From: Oscillospiraceae bacterium
GTDB lineage: Bacteria > Bacillota > Clostridia > Oscillospirales > Acutalibacteraceae
Reading direction: 5' to 3'
Assembly: GCA_003514385.1 (NCBI GenBank)
Contig: DOQR01000005.1
Coordinates: 62,001-126,000 of the forward strand
Length of the DNA: 64,000 nt
Part shown: positions 32,352 through 41,176 of the stretch, in pieces
Layout of the letters: each line of letters begins with the position of its first letter
Position numbering within the stretch: the first letter of the stretch is position 1
Notes under the pieces: generated by a model
Seen by the model: only the letters and a program-made list of their open reading frames with translations
Database searches by the model: none
What the model was told of the DNA's origin: nothing
Translations under genes and position numbers: made by a program

Positions 32352-33317
32352 TCAAAGCTGCTCTTTGAGCTTGTCGTAGAGCGTGGGTATGGTTATCTGA
32401 TGGTCGCCCTCAAAGTGCCAGCCCCAACCGCCGCGGCAGGTCGGACGGTTGACGATATTCTTGCGGGGGCGGTAATAATAGTTCGGATCTTCGTAGCCTA
32501 TCTTGCAGCGGAAGTTGCCCAGGCGCACGAGGTCGAAGTTCGCCGTGGTTATGTTGAACGTGGGATAGCCGAGGTTGCGCGCTATTGAAAGAGTCTTGAG
32601 GAACACCTCGGGACCGATAACGGCAGAGCCGAAGTTGAGAAAAACGCCGCCGTCAAGCTGCGACACGCTGTAAGCCATCTTCTTGAAATCAATGCCCGAG
32701 CATTTGCCGATAGCCTCCATGTCGCAGGTGGGGTGCTGGTGGATGATATCCGTGCCGAGCGCTATGTGATAGGTTGCGGGAATGTCTAACTTATATGCGT
32801 TCCAGAGTATGCAGTCCTCGCGGTTCGGGAACTTCTCGGGGTGCATGTCTATATATTCGCCGAGCGCCTCGCCGTATCCGATGTTGAGCTTCGCGCCGCG
32901 TTGAATAGCCTCGTTCATCCATGCTCCCGTCTGTTCCCACATTCCGAATGAGCCGTCCTCTATGGCGGTCGGCACATCCTCGGAGGTGCCGCCGAGATAC
33001 GCAAGCTCAAAGTCGTGTATGCTCGTCGCACCGTTTGCGGCAATGTGCGTGATAACGCCCATTTTCATCAGCTCGATGACATAGCGGGAAAGGCGGTTTT
33101 TGACAACGTGCGCGCCCATGCTCCATATGACGGGACGCCCGTTCTTGCGCGCCTTGACTATCCTCTCAACAAGCTCATCAAAGCCTTCGTATTTGTATTC
33201 CTCGTGCGGGGTGACGCCGGGCGTCATCATGTTGTCTATGGTGACGAGATTGTGGCGATCCTCGGCTGAATATGTCTTTATTCCGGAAAAATCAAGCTGC
33301 ATCTGTCTGCGAAGCAT
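32352..33317 (-). CDS. Conserved protein, deoxyhypusine-synthase-like Rossmann fold
   Basis: 321 residues. Conserved-looking blocks are WSMGAHVVKNRLSRYVIELM, THIAANGATSIHDFELAYLG, TSEDVPTAIEDGSFGMWEQT, HIALGTDIIHQHPTCD and VFLNFGSAVIGPEVFLK. This pattern recalls bacterial proteins distantly similar to deoxyhypusine synthase (NAD-binding), which recur beside HldE-like kinases. Bacteria lack the eIF5A pathway, so the real role is unknown. It is the first gene of the operon with the kinase and the HAD phosphatase, with AAGGAGAG before the ATG. A NAD-dependent step on the same sugar or polyol is one inference. Confidence 0.5.
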   Translation of the reverse strand: MLRRQMQLDFSGIKTYSAEDRHNLVTIDNMMTPGVTPHEEYKYEGFDELVERIVKARKNGRPVIWSMGAHVVKNRLSRYVIELMKMGVITHIAANGATSIHDFELAYLGGTSEDVPTAIEDGSFGMWEQTGAWMNEAIQRGAKLNIGYGEALGEYIDMHPEKFPNREDCILWNAYKLDIPATYHIALGTDIIHQHPTCDMEAIGKCSGIDFKKMAYSVSQLDGGVFLNFGSAVIGPEVFLKTLSIARNLGYPTFNITTANFDLVRLGNFRCKIGYEDPNYYYRPRKNIVNRPTCRGGWGWHFEGDHQITIPTLYDKLKEQL

Positions 33318-33421
33318 AATACCCTCTCCTTAAATCATCGTTCTTATCGGATTTTAACATATTGCTGCGGAATTTACCACAGTTTTACTAAAAATTGTTG
33401 CAAATTCCCACAAAAAGCGAT

Positions 33422-33446
33422 ACGCCCGCAGAATAACTGCGGGCGT
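33422..33446 (-). terminator. Terminator after the zinc-ribbon gene
   Basis: ACGCCCGCAG-AATAA-CTGCGGGCGT, a 10-bp perfect stem. On the minus strand it is followed by ATCGCTTTTTG. Confidence 0.8.
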
Positions 33447-33459
33447 GCCTGCTTTAGGT

Positions 33460-33711
33460 TTATTTTTCGCTTGAATCCTTTTCGTTTTTCTCTTTTTCTT
33501 CTCTCGCGGCTCTCTTTTTCTTGATGAATGCGGGAGTTATCTTGTCGAGGGTCGTTTCGAGCTTCTGCCATTCGGCTTCGGCTTTTATCGAGTCCTCTTC
33601 GAGGCGTTTGTCCATGTCGTAGTACATGATGCTGCATCCGCAGTGGGGACAGTTGGGCTTTAAGTCGAATATTCCGAGCTTACCGCCGCATTTCGGGCAT
33701 TTGCGTTCCAT
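33460..33711 (-). CDS. Small zinc-ribbon protein
   Basis: 83 residues. CPKC and CPHC (residues 4-7 and 20-23) form a four-cysteine zinc ribbon; the rest is helical and ends in a highly charged Lys/Glu tail with KKKRAAREEKEKNEK. It starts one base after the stop of the symporter gene, so it is co-transcribed with the transporter and the alpha/beta hydrolase. Such proteins may be adaptors or nucleic-acid binders; no specific role can be assigned. Confidence 0.7.
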   Translation of the reverse strand: MERKCPKCGGKLGIFDLKPNCPHCGCSIMYYDMDKRLEEDSIKAEAEWQKLETTLDKITPAFIKKKRAAREEKEKNEKDSSEK

Positions 33712-35184
33712 TTATATCTCTCCTTCCGACTTGGATATCGTCTTCGAGTTAAGCTCGCGGCGGGCGATCATCTCTTCCTGAATGTCCTTGAGCTTCTTGC
33801 CCTCGAGGTCATAGAATTTGTAGGGTATGAGCGAGATGAGCGACGCCACGGGCGGGAGTATGGTGACCAGAGCCCAGAGCCAGAAACGGGTGTTTATCTG
33901 CGGGTTTTCAACAAGCTGAAGCGAGTTGTCCGCGAGCTGAACGGTGACAAGGCCGATGACCGGGATTATGGCCGTTGCGATAGCCGTGCAGAGCGAGCCC
34001 GTGAGCTTGCTGATGAAGGTCAGCAGCGAGAACGCCATGCCCTCGTTCCTTTCGCCCGTCTTCCACTCCATGTAGTCGACAGTGTCGCCTATCATCTTTG
34101 TGGGGACGACCATGTTTATGCTCGTCAGCGAGCTGAAGATGAAGCCCTGAATCATAAGCAGCGGGACAATGACCGCCGGGTTGCGATAGAATTTCATGCC
34201 GATTAGGAAGGTGGTCGTACCGACGAGTGCCTTGAGAATAGTTGTGCGAACGACTATCTGCTTCGACGTCCATCTTCTCTCGAGAGCGGGCAGCAGCAGA
34301 TAAGTCAAAAATCCTGAAATAACTCCGGGGATGCCGATTATCGTGCCCCAGCTCGCCGCGCCGAGGGAGAATATGTAAAAATACTGCGCGAATGTGTCGG
34401 TAACTCCGCCGACGGTTGCGAGAATGTTGGAGCAGACTATGAGAAGCAGGGGCTTGTTCTTGAAAAGGAATCTGAAGCAGTCGAGAACCTTCGGCTCGTC
34501 GGAATTCTGAACCACGCGCTCGCGGCAGAAGATGCCGGAGAGCGAGAAGAGTCCCATGCCGACAGTGCCAGCGACAATACCCATGACAAGGAAGAGCTGG
34601 CGCATATTGATTCCGATAACGCCCTTGTTGCTCAGGTCGATGAGCAGGGATATAACGGGCGTAGAAAGTCCGCCGATTATGCCGGAGAGGAAGCGCGCCG
34701 AGGTTATGGCGTTCGATCTGTCAACGGGGTTCGGGGATATCGCGGCGGACAGACCCCAGAACGGGATGTCGCCTATTGTGTAGAAGAACTCCCAGATGAA
34801 ATATGTGACGCACATATAGACTATCTTGAGCGTCGTTGACTGAACTCCCGCGAGGAATTCCGCGCCGCCGAAGAACACGACAGTCGCTATGCCGAGCGGT
34901 ATCGGGACGAAGAGCAGATAGGGACGCAGTTTTCCGAGATTCGTGCGGGTCTTGTCAACTATCGTTCCCATCATCGGGTCGTTGAGTGCATCCCAGATGC
35001 CCATGACGGTTATCATCGTTGCGACCGCTGTGCTCGGTATGCCGAACACGGTCACAAGGAAGAACGTCAGCTGCATACGGACCATGTTGTAGCCGATGAC
35101 CTGACCGCCGTTTGCCACGCCGTAGATAACCGTTTCTTTTACTCCGACGTATCGTTTTTCTTTCAGCCTTTCGTTGTTAGCCAA
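33712..35184 (-). CDS. GPH family (MelB-like) sugar:cation symporter
   Basis: 490 residues with about 12 membrane helices. The family marks are GIWDALNDPMMGTIVDKTRT in the first cytoplasmic loop (the D-x-x-x-D-P-x-x-G-x-x-x-D motif of MelB-type symporters) and DYMEWKTGERNEGMAF near residue 400. These carriers import glycosides, pentosides or hexuronides with Na+ or H+. It overlaps the alpha/beta hydrolase gene by 8 bases and is followed directly by the zinc-ribbon gene. Confidence 0.9.
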   Translation of the reverse strand: MANNERLKEKRYVGVKETVIYGVANGGQVIGYNMVRMQLTFFLVTVFGIPSTAVATMITVMGIWDALNDPMMGTIVDKTRTNLGKLRPYLLFVPIPLGIATVVFFGGAEFLAGVQSTTLKIVYMCVTYFIWEFFYTIGDIPFWGLSAAISPNPVDRSNAITSARFLSGIIGGLSTPVISLLIDLSNKGVIGINMRQLFLVMGIVAGTVGMGLFSLSGIFCRERVVQNSDEPKVLDCFRFLFKNKPLLLIVCSNILATVGGVTDTFAQYFYIFSLGAASWGTIIGIPGVISGFLTYLLLPALERRWTSKQIVVRTTILKALVGTTTFLIGMKFYRNPAVIVPLLMIQGFIFSSLTSINMVVPTKMIGDTVDYMEWKTGERNEGMAFSLLTFISKLTGSLCTAIATAIIPVIGLVTVQLADNSLQLVENPQINTRFWLWALVTILPPVASLISLIPYKFYDLEGKKLKDIQEEMIARRELNSKTISKSEGEI

Positions 35185-36163
35185 TTTGTTTTCCTCCTCC
35201 GGGCGCGGAAAGCGCAGATGTATTTTCAGTGTTTTCGCATTCGTTTATGAATTTTTCCGCCGCCGCCTCATAAGCGCGCGGGTCGGTATAGTAGCTCTGC
35301 GCGTGAACCGCATTTTCGACCGTCAGCATTTCTTTTTGGGTCGGGCACGCGTCAAACAGCTCTTTCTGCATCTTTACGGGCACGAGCGCGTCTTTTGCGC
35401 CGTGAATAAAAAGTATCGGCACTTTCGCGCTGCGAACGGATTTTATCGGCGATGCGTCGCGCAGGCTGTATTTGCAGATTATGCGGCAATACAGATCGAA
35501 TATATATAGCAGGGGGAACGCCGGGAGCCCGAACGGATTTTTGAGCTGATAGGCGAATTCATCCCATGCGCTCGTGTAGGAGCAGTCCGCGATGATTCCC
35601 TTGACCGCCGGGTCGGTTATTTTGTCGCTCATCATTAGAACCGTCGCGCCGCCCATCGACACGCCGAGTAGGAATATGTCAAGCTCCGGGAATCGTTTGC
35701 GGGCGCAGTCTATCCAAAGAAAAGTGTCCTTTGATTCGTGCGTGCCGTAGCCTAAGAATTTTCCCTCGCTCTCGCCGCAGCCGCGGTGCTCCGGCATCAG
35801 AATTGTATAACCCATGCGGTGAAAGTACGGTGCGGAAAAGCAGAATTCGCATATCCCTGAGCTGTGCGCCCCGTGGCAGGCGATTATCATGCGCCCGTTG
35901 CTCTTCTCGGGCAGGAGCAGGCGCGCATATATCTTTTCGCCGTTCGATGCCGTAAGCGTGAGCTTTTCGAACGGCATTTTCCCGAACTCTTCTTCGGCTT
36001 TTCTGTGATCTTTTGCAAAGTCATCCTCAACCTCGCCTTTTGCGGCGGGCAGCTTTATCGGCTTATACCATATTACCTGATTGAACAGGAAGCCGCATAT
36101 CGCGAACAGCAGCACAACGGCTATCGCGAGCACAACAAGCAGAATTATTATCACGGTGTTCAT
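35177..36163 (-). CDS. Alpha/beta hydrolase with N-terminal membrane anchor
   Basis: 328 residues. A single hydrophobic helix (about 4-26) anchors it. The core has the oxyanion motif CHGAHSSG, the nucleophile elbow GVSMGG (Ser about 171), the acid GAKDALVP and the histidine VHAQSYY, so the catalytic triad is complete. It is of the BAAT/dienelactone-type group (like YqkD or Bem46). It leads the operon with the GPH symporter; an esterase that removes acyl groups from imported sugars is an attractive inference. A promoter lies 44 bp upstream. Confidence 0.85.
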   Translation of the reverse strand: MNTVIIILLVVLAIAVVLLFAICGFLFNQVIWYKPIKLPAAKGEVEDDFAKDHRKAEEEFGKMPFEKLTLTASNGEKIYARLLLPEKSNGRMIIACHGAHSSGICEFCFSAPYFHRMGYTILMPEHRGCGESEGKFLGYGTHESKDTFLWIDCARKRFPELDIFLLGVSMGGATVLMMSDKITDPAVKGIIADCSYTSAWDEFAYQLKNPFGLPAFPLLYIFDLYCRIICKYSLRDASPIKSVRSAKVPILFIHGAKDALVPVKMQKELFDACPTQKEMLTVENAVHAQSYYTDPRAYEAAAEKFINECENTENTSALSAPGGGKQIG

Positions 36164-36206
36164 AATTCGGCACCTTTCAGATATTCTGTCGTATCAGACA
36201 AGCTCC

Positions 36207-36235
36207 ATTATACTGAAATAAAACCCAAAAAGCAA
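36207..36235 (-). promoter_or_regulatory. Promoter of the hydrolase-symporter operon
   Basis: Minus strand: TTGCTT, 17-bp spacer, TATAAT, about 43 bp before the ATG. The rest of the 372-bp gap to the GH30 start is AT-rich with no gene. Confidence 0.75.
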
Positions 36236-36433
36236 TACAAATTCAACATAAAGATAAAAATTTATATACATAATTATATGAAACTTTTACAAAAAATTAC
36301 AGACGGCAGGTAAAAAACACATTTTTCGGAAAAATAGCGTCAAACTCAGCTTGAATATAAAATAATTTTCACCGCTTCGGCTGTATTGATTTTTCGTTGC
36401 TTTCGTCGCCAACTTGAAAACACATATAAAAAG

Positions 36434-36486
36434 TACTCTTTTTTCGGTAAAAAATACCTTTACTCCGTGAAAAGCTATGATATACT
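36434..36486 (+). promoter_or_regulatory. GH30 promoter with AraC-type elements
   Basis: -35 TTTACT (36459-36464), 16-bp spacer, -10 TATACT (36481-36486). TACTCTTTT (36434-36442) and TTTACTC (36459-36465) also occur at the promoter of the transporter at 38832, which has the same -10. They may bind the AraC regulator encoded between the two units. Confidence 0.6.
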
Positions 36487-36535
36487 TTAGAATAAGATGA
36501 AAAATATATGCACTTTTCACATGGGGGCATTGAAA

Positions 36536-37903
36536 TTGAAGCTGAATATAAATGAAGAGAAGCGATATCAGACTATAGAAGGCTTCGGCGCGAGCAGCGC
36601 ATGGTGGGCGCAGATAGTCGGAAACTGGACTCATGAGGATCCGATAAGCGGCAAACCGGTCAGAGACAGAATCAGCGAGCTGCTTTTCAGCAAGATCGAG
36701 GGCATCGGTCTTGGCATCTACCGCTACAATATCGGCGGCGGTTCGAAGCACAGCGGACGCGGCACATTCAGCGAACCCGCGCGGGCGACCGAGTGCTTTG
36801 AGACCGCTCCCGGCGAATACGACTGGTCGCGCGATGCTGCGGCGGTCTATATGATGCGCCGTGCCGTCAGCGACGGTGCGAACGAGGTTATTTTCTTCGT
36901 CAATTCTCCGATAGAACGCCTGACGAATAACCACAAGACGCATCTCGACAAGCATCAGATATTCAGAGAGAATATAAAAAAGAAGAACTATCCTGCGTTT
37001 GCCAAATACTGTGCCGATGTTGCCGAGCATTTTATCGGCGAGGGCATACCCGTAAAATATATCTCGCCCGTCAATGAGCCGTTCTGGGTCTGGAACGGCG
37101 GGCAGGAGGGCTGCCACTACAGACCCTCGAGCTGCCGCAAGGTGCTCCGCGCGTTCGTCAAAGAGCTTGACGGTAGGAAAACTCTCGACGGCGTTCGGCT
37201 CTCCGGCTGCGAAAACGGAGATATCCGCTGGTTCAACAAGAGCTATTCGCGCGCCGTTTTGGGCGATCCGCTCGTCCGCACTCGCCTCGGCGCTCTCGAT
37301 ATCCATTCCTATTGCCTGCATATGCCAATCCCGTTTTTTAACAATCGCATGAGCTTCCTCAAACGGTTCGCGAAGTGGATGAGCAAAAAATATCCGGATG
37401 TCCCTGTCAATATGAGCGAATGGACTCATATGCAGGGCGGACGCGACAAGGGCATGGACTCGGCACTCGTCACGGCGAATGTTATGTATGAAGATCTGTC
37501 CGTGCTCAATGTTATCTCGTGGCAGCATTGGATAGCTGTGTCCGAGGTCAACTATTGCGACGGGCTAATATACATAAATCTTGGCGATAAAACTTTTGAG
37601 ATGACCAAACGCTACTATGTTACGGGTAACTTCTCGAAATATATTCCCGCAGGTTCCGTTCGCGTTGATGCCGCCTGCGATGATCCCGAGCTGCGCCTGC
37701 TCGCGTTCAAGTATGACGGCGGCTGTGCGGTTATAGTGATAAACAGCACCGAAAAAGAAAAAGAGCTGAGCCTGCCGGAGCAGTACTCAGCCGTAAAATC
37801 AGCGGTCACGGACGATAACAACGATCTTCGCGAATATGACATCGCCGCCCCCGAACATATAAAAATCACGCCGAGATCGGTGACGACAATTATTCTGCGC
37901 TGA
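36536..37903 (+). CDS. GH30 family glycoside hydrolase
   Basis: About 455 residues from TTG 36536 (an ATG at 36497 would add 13). The start TTG has GGGGG 8 bases upstream; the ATG lies only about 10 bases after the -10 box, too near the expected transcription start. Family marks: YQTIEGFGASSAWW, SPVNEPFWVW (acid/base Glu) and NMSEWTHMQGG (nucleophile Glu), then a C-terminal beta-sandwich ending ITPRSVTTIIL. GH30 enzymes are beta-1,6-galactanases, -glucanases, -xylosidases or fucosidases; the subtype is uncertain. No signal peptide. Its end overlaps the convergent AraC gene by 14 bp. Confidence 0.88.
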   Translation: MKLNINEEKRYQTIEGFGASSAWWAQIVGNWTHEDPISGKPVRDRISELLFSKIEGIGLGIYRYNIGGGSKHSGRGTFSEPARATECFETAPGEYDWSRDAAAVYMMRRAVSDGANEVIFFVNSPIERLTNNHKTHLDKHQIFRENIKKKNYPAFAKYCADVAEHFIGEGIPVKYISPVNEPFWVWNGGQEGCHYRPSSCRKVLRAFVKELDGRKTLDGVRLSGCENGDIRWFNKSYSRAVLGDPLVRTRLGALDIHSYCLHMPIPFFNNRMSFLKRFAKWMSKKYPDVPVNMSEWTHMQGGRDKGMDSALVTANVMYEDLSVLNVISWQHWIAVSEVNYCDGLIYINLGDKTFEMTKRYYVTGNFSKYIPAGSVRVDAACDDPELRLLAFKYDGGCAVIVINSTEKEKELSLPEQYSAVKSAVTDDNNDLREYDIAAPEHIKITPRSVTTIILR

Positions 37904-38750
37904 GGTCGGATTTGAGCTTCTTTCTGTATTGATTCGGCGACATGCCGTATGCTTTCATAAACGCCTTTCTGAAATGGCTGCGGTCGCAAAAGCCGATAAG
38001 CGAGCTTATGGCGTCTATCGTCAAATCGGTACTTTTGAGAAAATATTCGGCGGAAGAGAGCTTGCACTGCATGTGATACTGCGATGTCGATATGCCGTAT
38101 TTTCTGATGAACAGGTCGTTCATCGTGTTCTGTGAGATGCCGAATTTCAGCGACAGATCTTTGTTCGTCAGCCGCTCGTTGCATTGCTTCTCGATGTATT
38201 TCTTTATGTCAAGAACGACGTTGTCGGCGGTCTTGATATACGGCGCGTCCTCGCGGCTCCGGCTGTTCGCGGGGGTAGCCATCGCCATTTCGAATATGAT
38301 TCCGTGGACGAGGAGCATCAGCTTCTTGTCGTTGTCGAGCATATCCCTGCCGAGCGCGGTCTGCTTTATCTGGCTGTAATATGACGTGATGTCAAGGTGC
38401 TTTATATACACCTGCTGATCTATATTGTAAAAATCGAGCCACCTGTCTATGAGACTCCCGTATACCGTTACCCAGACTTTTGAATATGGCTTTTTGTCGT
38501 CGGAGTAGTAGGAGTAGCCGCTGCCTTTCTTTATTATATAGCAGTCGCCTTTTTCAACTGTGGTGACCGTTCCGTTGTGCTCGATATACCCGACCCCGTC
38601 GGTCACGCATTCGATTATTGTGTTTGAGTTGTCTTTTAGCGAGATTATGTAGTCGGTGTCGGGAAAGAGCCTGCCGAAAGAATGAAGATGAAAAAGATCG
38701 CTGTTCTGATTCTTGTCGTATAAGTACATCTCTTCGTTGAATATCGGCAT
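37890..38750 (-). CDS. AraC family transcriptional regulator
   Basis: 286 residues. An N-terminal cupin-like sensor domain (about 10-150, with VEKGDCYIIKKGSGYSYYSDDKKPYSKVWVTVYG) and a C-terminal double helix-turn-helix (about 185-283; LSLKFGISQNTMNDLF and ISSLIGFCDRSHFRKAFMKAYGMSPNQYRK). It is divergent from the 772-residue symporter and convergent with GH30, so it likely activates both in response to their sugar. Candidate direct repeats 21 bp apart lie in the 81-bp gap before the symporter. AAAGGTGATG precedes the ATG. Confidence 0.9.
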   Translation of the reverse strand: MPIFNEEMYLYDKNQNSDLFHLHSFGRLFPDTDYIISLKDNSNTIIECVTDGVGYIEHNGTVTTVEKGDCYIIKKGSGYSYYSDDKKPYSKVWVTVYGSLIDRWLDFYNIDQQVYIKHLDITSYYSQIKQTALGRDMLDNDKKLMLLVHGIIFEMAMATPANSRSREDAPYIKTADNVVLDIKKYIEKQCNERLTNKDLSLKFGISQNTMNDLFIRKYGISTSQYHMQCKLSSAEYFLKSTDLTIDAISSLIGFCDRSHFRKAFMKAYGMSPNQYRKKLKSDLSAE

Positions 38751-38762
38751 AGCATCACCTTT

Positions 38763-38799
38763 TTTACTCGTAGCATTTGATATTTTACTCTTTTATACT
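38763..38799 (+). promoter_or_regulatory. AraC-type direct repeats and -10 of the symporter gene
   Basis: TTTTACTC occurs twice, with the cores TTTACTC at 38763 and 38784, exactly 21 bp (two helical turns) apart. TATACT follows at 38794-38799. No good -35 exists at 17 bp, consistent with activator dependence. Part of the second copy (TACTCTTTT, 38786-38794) is also present upstream of GH30. Confidence 0.6.
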
Positions 38800-38831
38800 A
38801 ACACATTGAACTCATCTTAACAAGGGGGAAT

Positions 38832-41150
38832 ATGACTGTGAAAATCGCCGGAAAAATCAAATCCGTTGTTTCTTCGGTCAAAACGCACTGGAACAAGCCG
38901 CCGAAAGAGCGGTATATGAGCTATAAGGAGATAGCCTCGCTCTCTGTTGGCGGCATAGGCGTCAGATTTATAGTCTACTGCGTGTCGAATATGATAATCG
39001 CCGTCGGCAATACGCTAATAGGCAACACTATCGGTATCGACCCCGGCGCGCTCTATGTAATATATATACTCAGCATTCTCTCGGGCTTCCCGCTGACTGC
39101 ACTGCGCGCGAAGATGATTGACAATACGCGCAGCATGAAGGGCAAGTACCGCCCGTATATCCTGACCATGGGTATCCCGACTGTAATTCTCGGCATCGGC
39201 TTCGTGTGGATGCCGTATGAGCATATGTCGCTGACAATGAAGTGCATAGTCGTCTTGCTGTTCAATGTCGGCTTCCAGTTCTTCTATAATTTCATGGTCG
39301 ATGCCTACGAGAGCCTTATAAATGTCCTTTCGCCCAACACGATAGAGCGCTCGGATGTCCTCTCGATAAGATGCGTTGTCGAGAATCTTTCGCCGTCGAT
39401 AGCGGGCATATTCCTGCCGATAGCGGCGCGGCTTATAACAAACGACAACACCCTCTACGATATGCGAATATACAGGGTGCTCTATCCGCCGATGCTGCTC
39501 GTCGGATTTTTGATATCCCTGCTCGTCTATGTCAATGTCGAGGAGAAGATAGTCCAGGCAAAGACCCATGTTATCCGTATAAAATTTATCGACGCGCTCA
39601 AGGCGATAGCGCAGAATAAATATTTCTGGATAATCTCGCTCGCCGGTTGGATAGGCTTCCTTGAAAGCTCGTTCAACAGTATTCTCGGATGGATGTATAA
39701 CTATCAGGGCGCGTGCTCACCGGGCCAGTATTCGCTGATAATCGCGATATCCGGCAACGCCTCGTTCTGGCCGAATCTCGTCGCGCCGTTCCTTATCAGA
39801 AAGTACGGCAAAAAGAAGATACTCGTTGTAACGAATCTTTTCAATATCGGCTTTATTGCGCTGATGCTCCCGATAGTCCGCCGAACGGGCGACCCGGGAA
39901 TAATATGGATGCTGCTCATATGCATCTTCGTCAACCAGTTCATAACTTCGCTTGGTCATCTTCTCAACCCGAGCATTCAGGCGGATATAAGAGACTATCA
40001 GCAGTATAAAACGGGCGAGCGAATAGACGGAATGTTCACCGCGGTCGGGCTTATAGGCAGTGTCATAACGCTCGCCACAGGCTCCGTTCTTCCGGCAATA
40101 TACGAGGGCGCGGGACTCAATCGCAGTGTCGCCTTGTCGCTCGGCTACGACGGCTCGAATGTCTATGACGTTCTCTATAACCATGACTATTTTGTTCGCA
40201 TAAGCAGCGTTCTCGTTATCGCGTCCGTTGTCGGTGCGGTGCTCAATGTCATTCCGCTCTTTTTCTATGATTTCACCGAGGTCAAGCAGAAGGCGATAGT
40301 CAAGGTGCTAAAAATAAGGGCACTTTTCGAGGACTACGGAAACAATGTCCTCGCAGACGATGCGCTTGTCGAGACGGTCGATATTATAAAAGAAGCCGAA
40401 GAATATTCCGGCCGCGAAATGAATGTCCTCTCAAAGGACGGAATAAAACAGGCGAAAAAGTTCGGTGACAAGGCACTTGTAAAGGCAGCCAAGAAAGAGT
40501 ATAATCTTAAAGCTCAGGAAAACGAGAAGATAGAGATATCCCGTTTTGTCCTCGCGGAGCTCGACCGATTTAACACACCGGAGGGCATGGAGGATCTTGA
40601 GATTGCGAAGAAGATAAGCGCGGCGGGGCTCAGCGACTTCATGTCCGCAATAGAACTCAAAAAGAGCGATGTCAAGCGTATGCCCAAGGCGACCGCGCAG
40701 CAGAAAGAGCGCAGAAAAGATATGTTAAGACTCGTCGGCGATATCAAAACAGCGCGCAAGACCGCCGCGAAATATTATCCCAACGGCATCGAACCGTTTG
40801 ACAGCTCTGTTTTCGCGGGGCTCTTCAAGCGTGAGGACGAGGCGGAAGTCAATATGAAGCGCGTCACGGACAGCATGAAGCTCGCCAAAGAGTCAAAAGA
40901 TAAAGCATCTATTGCAGAGCTCAAAGCAGAGCTTCGGCAGGTGCGCGCCGAAAAACAGCGCGTTCAGCTTGAGATAAAGAAAGCGACCGACGAAAACTCG
41001 CTCTATTACAGAGCCGCAAAGCCGTATCTCGACGCAGTGAGAACGATAGCGCAGAGCGAGAATTACAGCCGATGCGAAGATATATTTGCCCTCTATGACG
41101 GGGCAAAGGAGCGCATCGCGCAGCACGAAAGCGCAGAGGCGGCGGTCTGA
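38832..41150 (+). CDS. GPH-type symporter with long C-terminal coiled-coil extension
   Basis: 772 residues. The first about 480 form a 12-helix GPH/MelB-like symporter, with DYQQYKTGERIDGMF matching the family's cytoplasmic loop. After the last helix (LNVIPLFFYDFTE) come about 280 soluble residues, largely helical and Lys/Glu-rich, including ELRQVRAEKQRVQLEIKKA, which looks like coiled coil. Standard GPH carriers have no such tail; IIA-like tails occur in some (LacS) but no PTS domain is visible. It is divergent from the AraC gene and followed at 26 bp by a broken glycosidase. The tail may regulate or dock enzymes. Confidence 0.85.
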   Translation: MTVKIAGKIKSVVSSVKTHWNKPPKERYMSYKEIASLSVGGIGVRFIVYCVSNMIIAVGNTLIGNTIGIDPGALYVIYILSILSGFPLTALRAKMIDNTRSMKGKYRPYILTMGIPTVILGIGFVWMPYEHMSLTMKCIVVLLFNVGFQFFYNFMVDAYESLINVLSPNTIERSDVLSIRCVVENLSPSIAGIFLPIAARLITNDNTLYDMRIYRVLYPPMLLVGFLISLLVYVNVEEKIVQAKTHVIRIKFIDALKAIAQNKYFWIISLAGWIGFLESSFNSILGWMYNYQGACSPGQYSLIIAISGNASFWPNLVAPFLIRKYGKKKILVVTNLFNIGFIALMLPIVRRTGDPGIIWMLLICIFVNQFITSLGHLLNPSIQADIRDYQQYKTGERIDGMFTAVGLIGSVITLATGSVLPAIYEGAGLNRSVALSLGYDGSNVYDVLYNHDYFVRISSVLVIASVVGAVLNVIPLFFYDFTEVKQKAIVKVLKIRALFEDYGNNVLADDALVETVDIIKEAEEYSGREMNVLSKDGIKQAKKFGDKALVKAAKKEYNLKAQENEKIEISRFVLAELDRFNTPEGMEDLEIAKKISAAGLSDFMSAIELKKSDVKRMPKATAQQKERRKDMLRLVGDIKTARKTAAKYYPNGIEPFDSSVFAGLFKREDEAEVNMKRVTDSMKLAKESKDKASIAELKAELRQVRAEKQRVQLEIKKATDENSLYYRAAKPYLDAVRTIAQSENYSRCEDIFALYDGAKERIAQHESAEAAV

Positions 41151-41176
41151 TAATACGCTCAAACAGGAGAAGAAAA

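Noticed and set aside
36497..36535. ATG at 36497 as the start of the GH30 gene.
   Set aside because: It lies about 10 bases after the -10 box and has no ribosome site. The TTG at 36536 has GGGGG at proper spacing and gives the normal family N-terminus.
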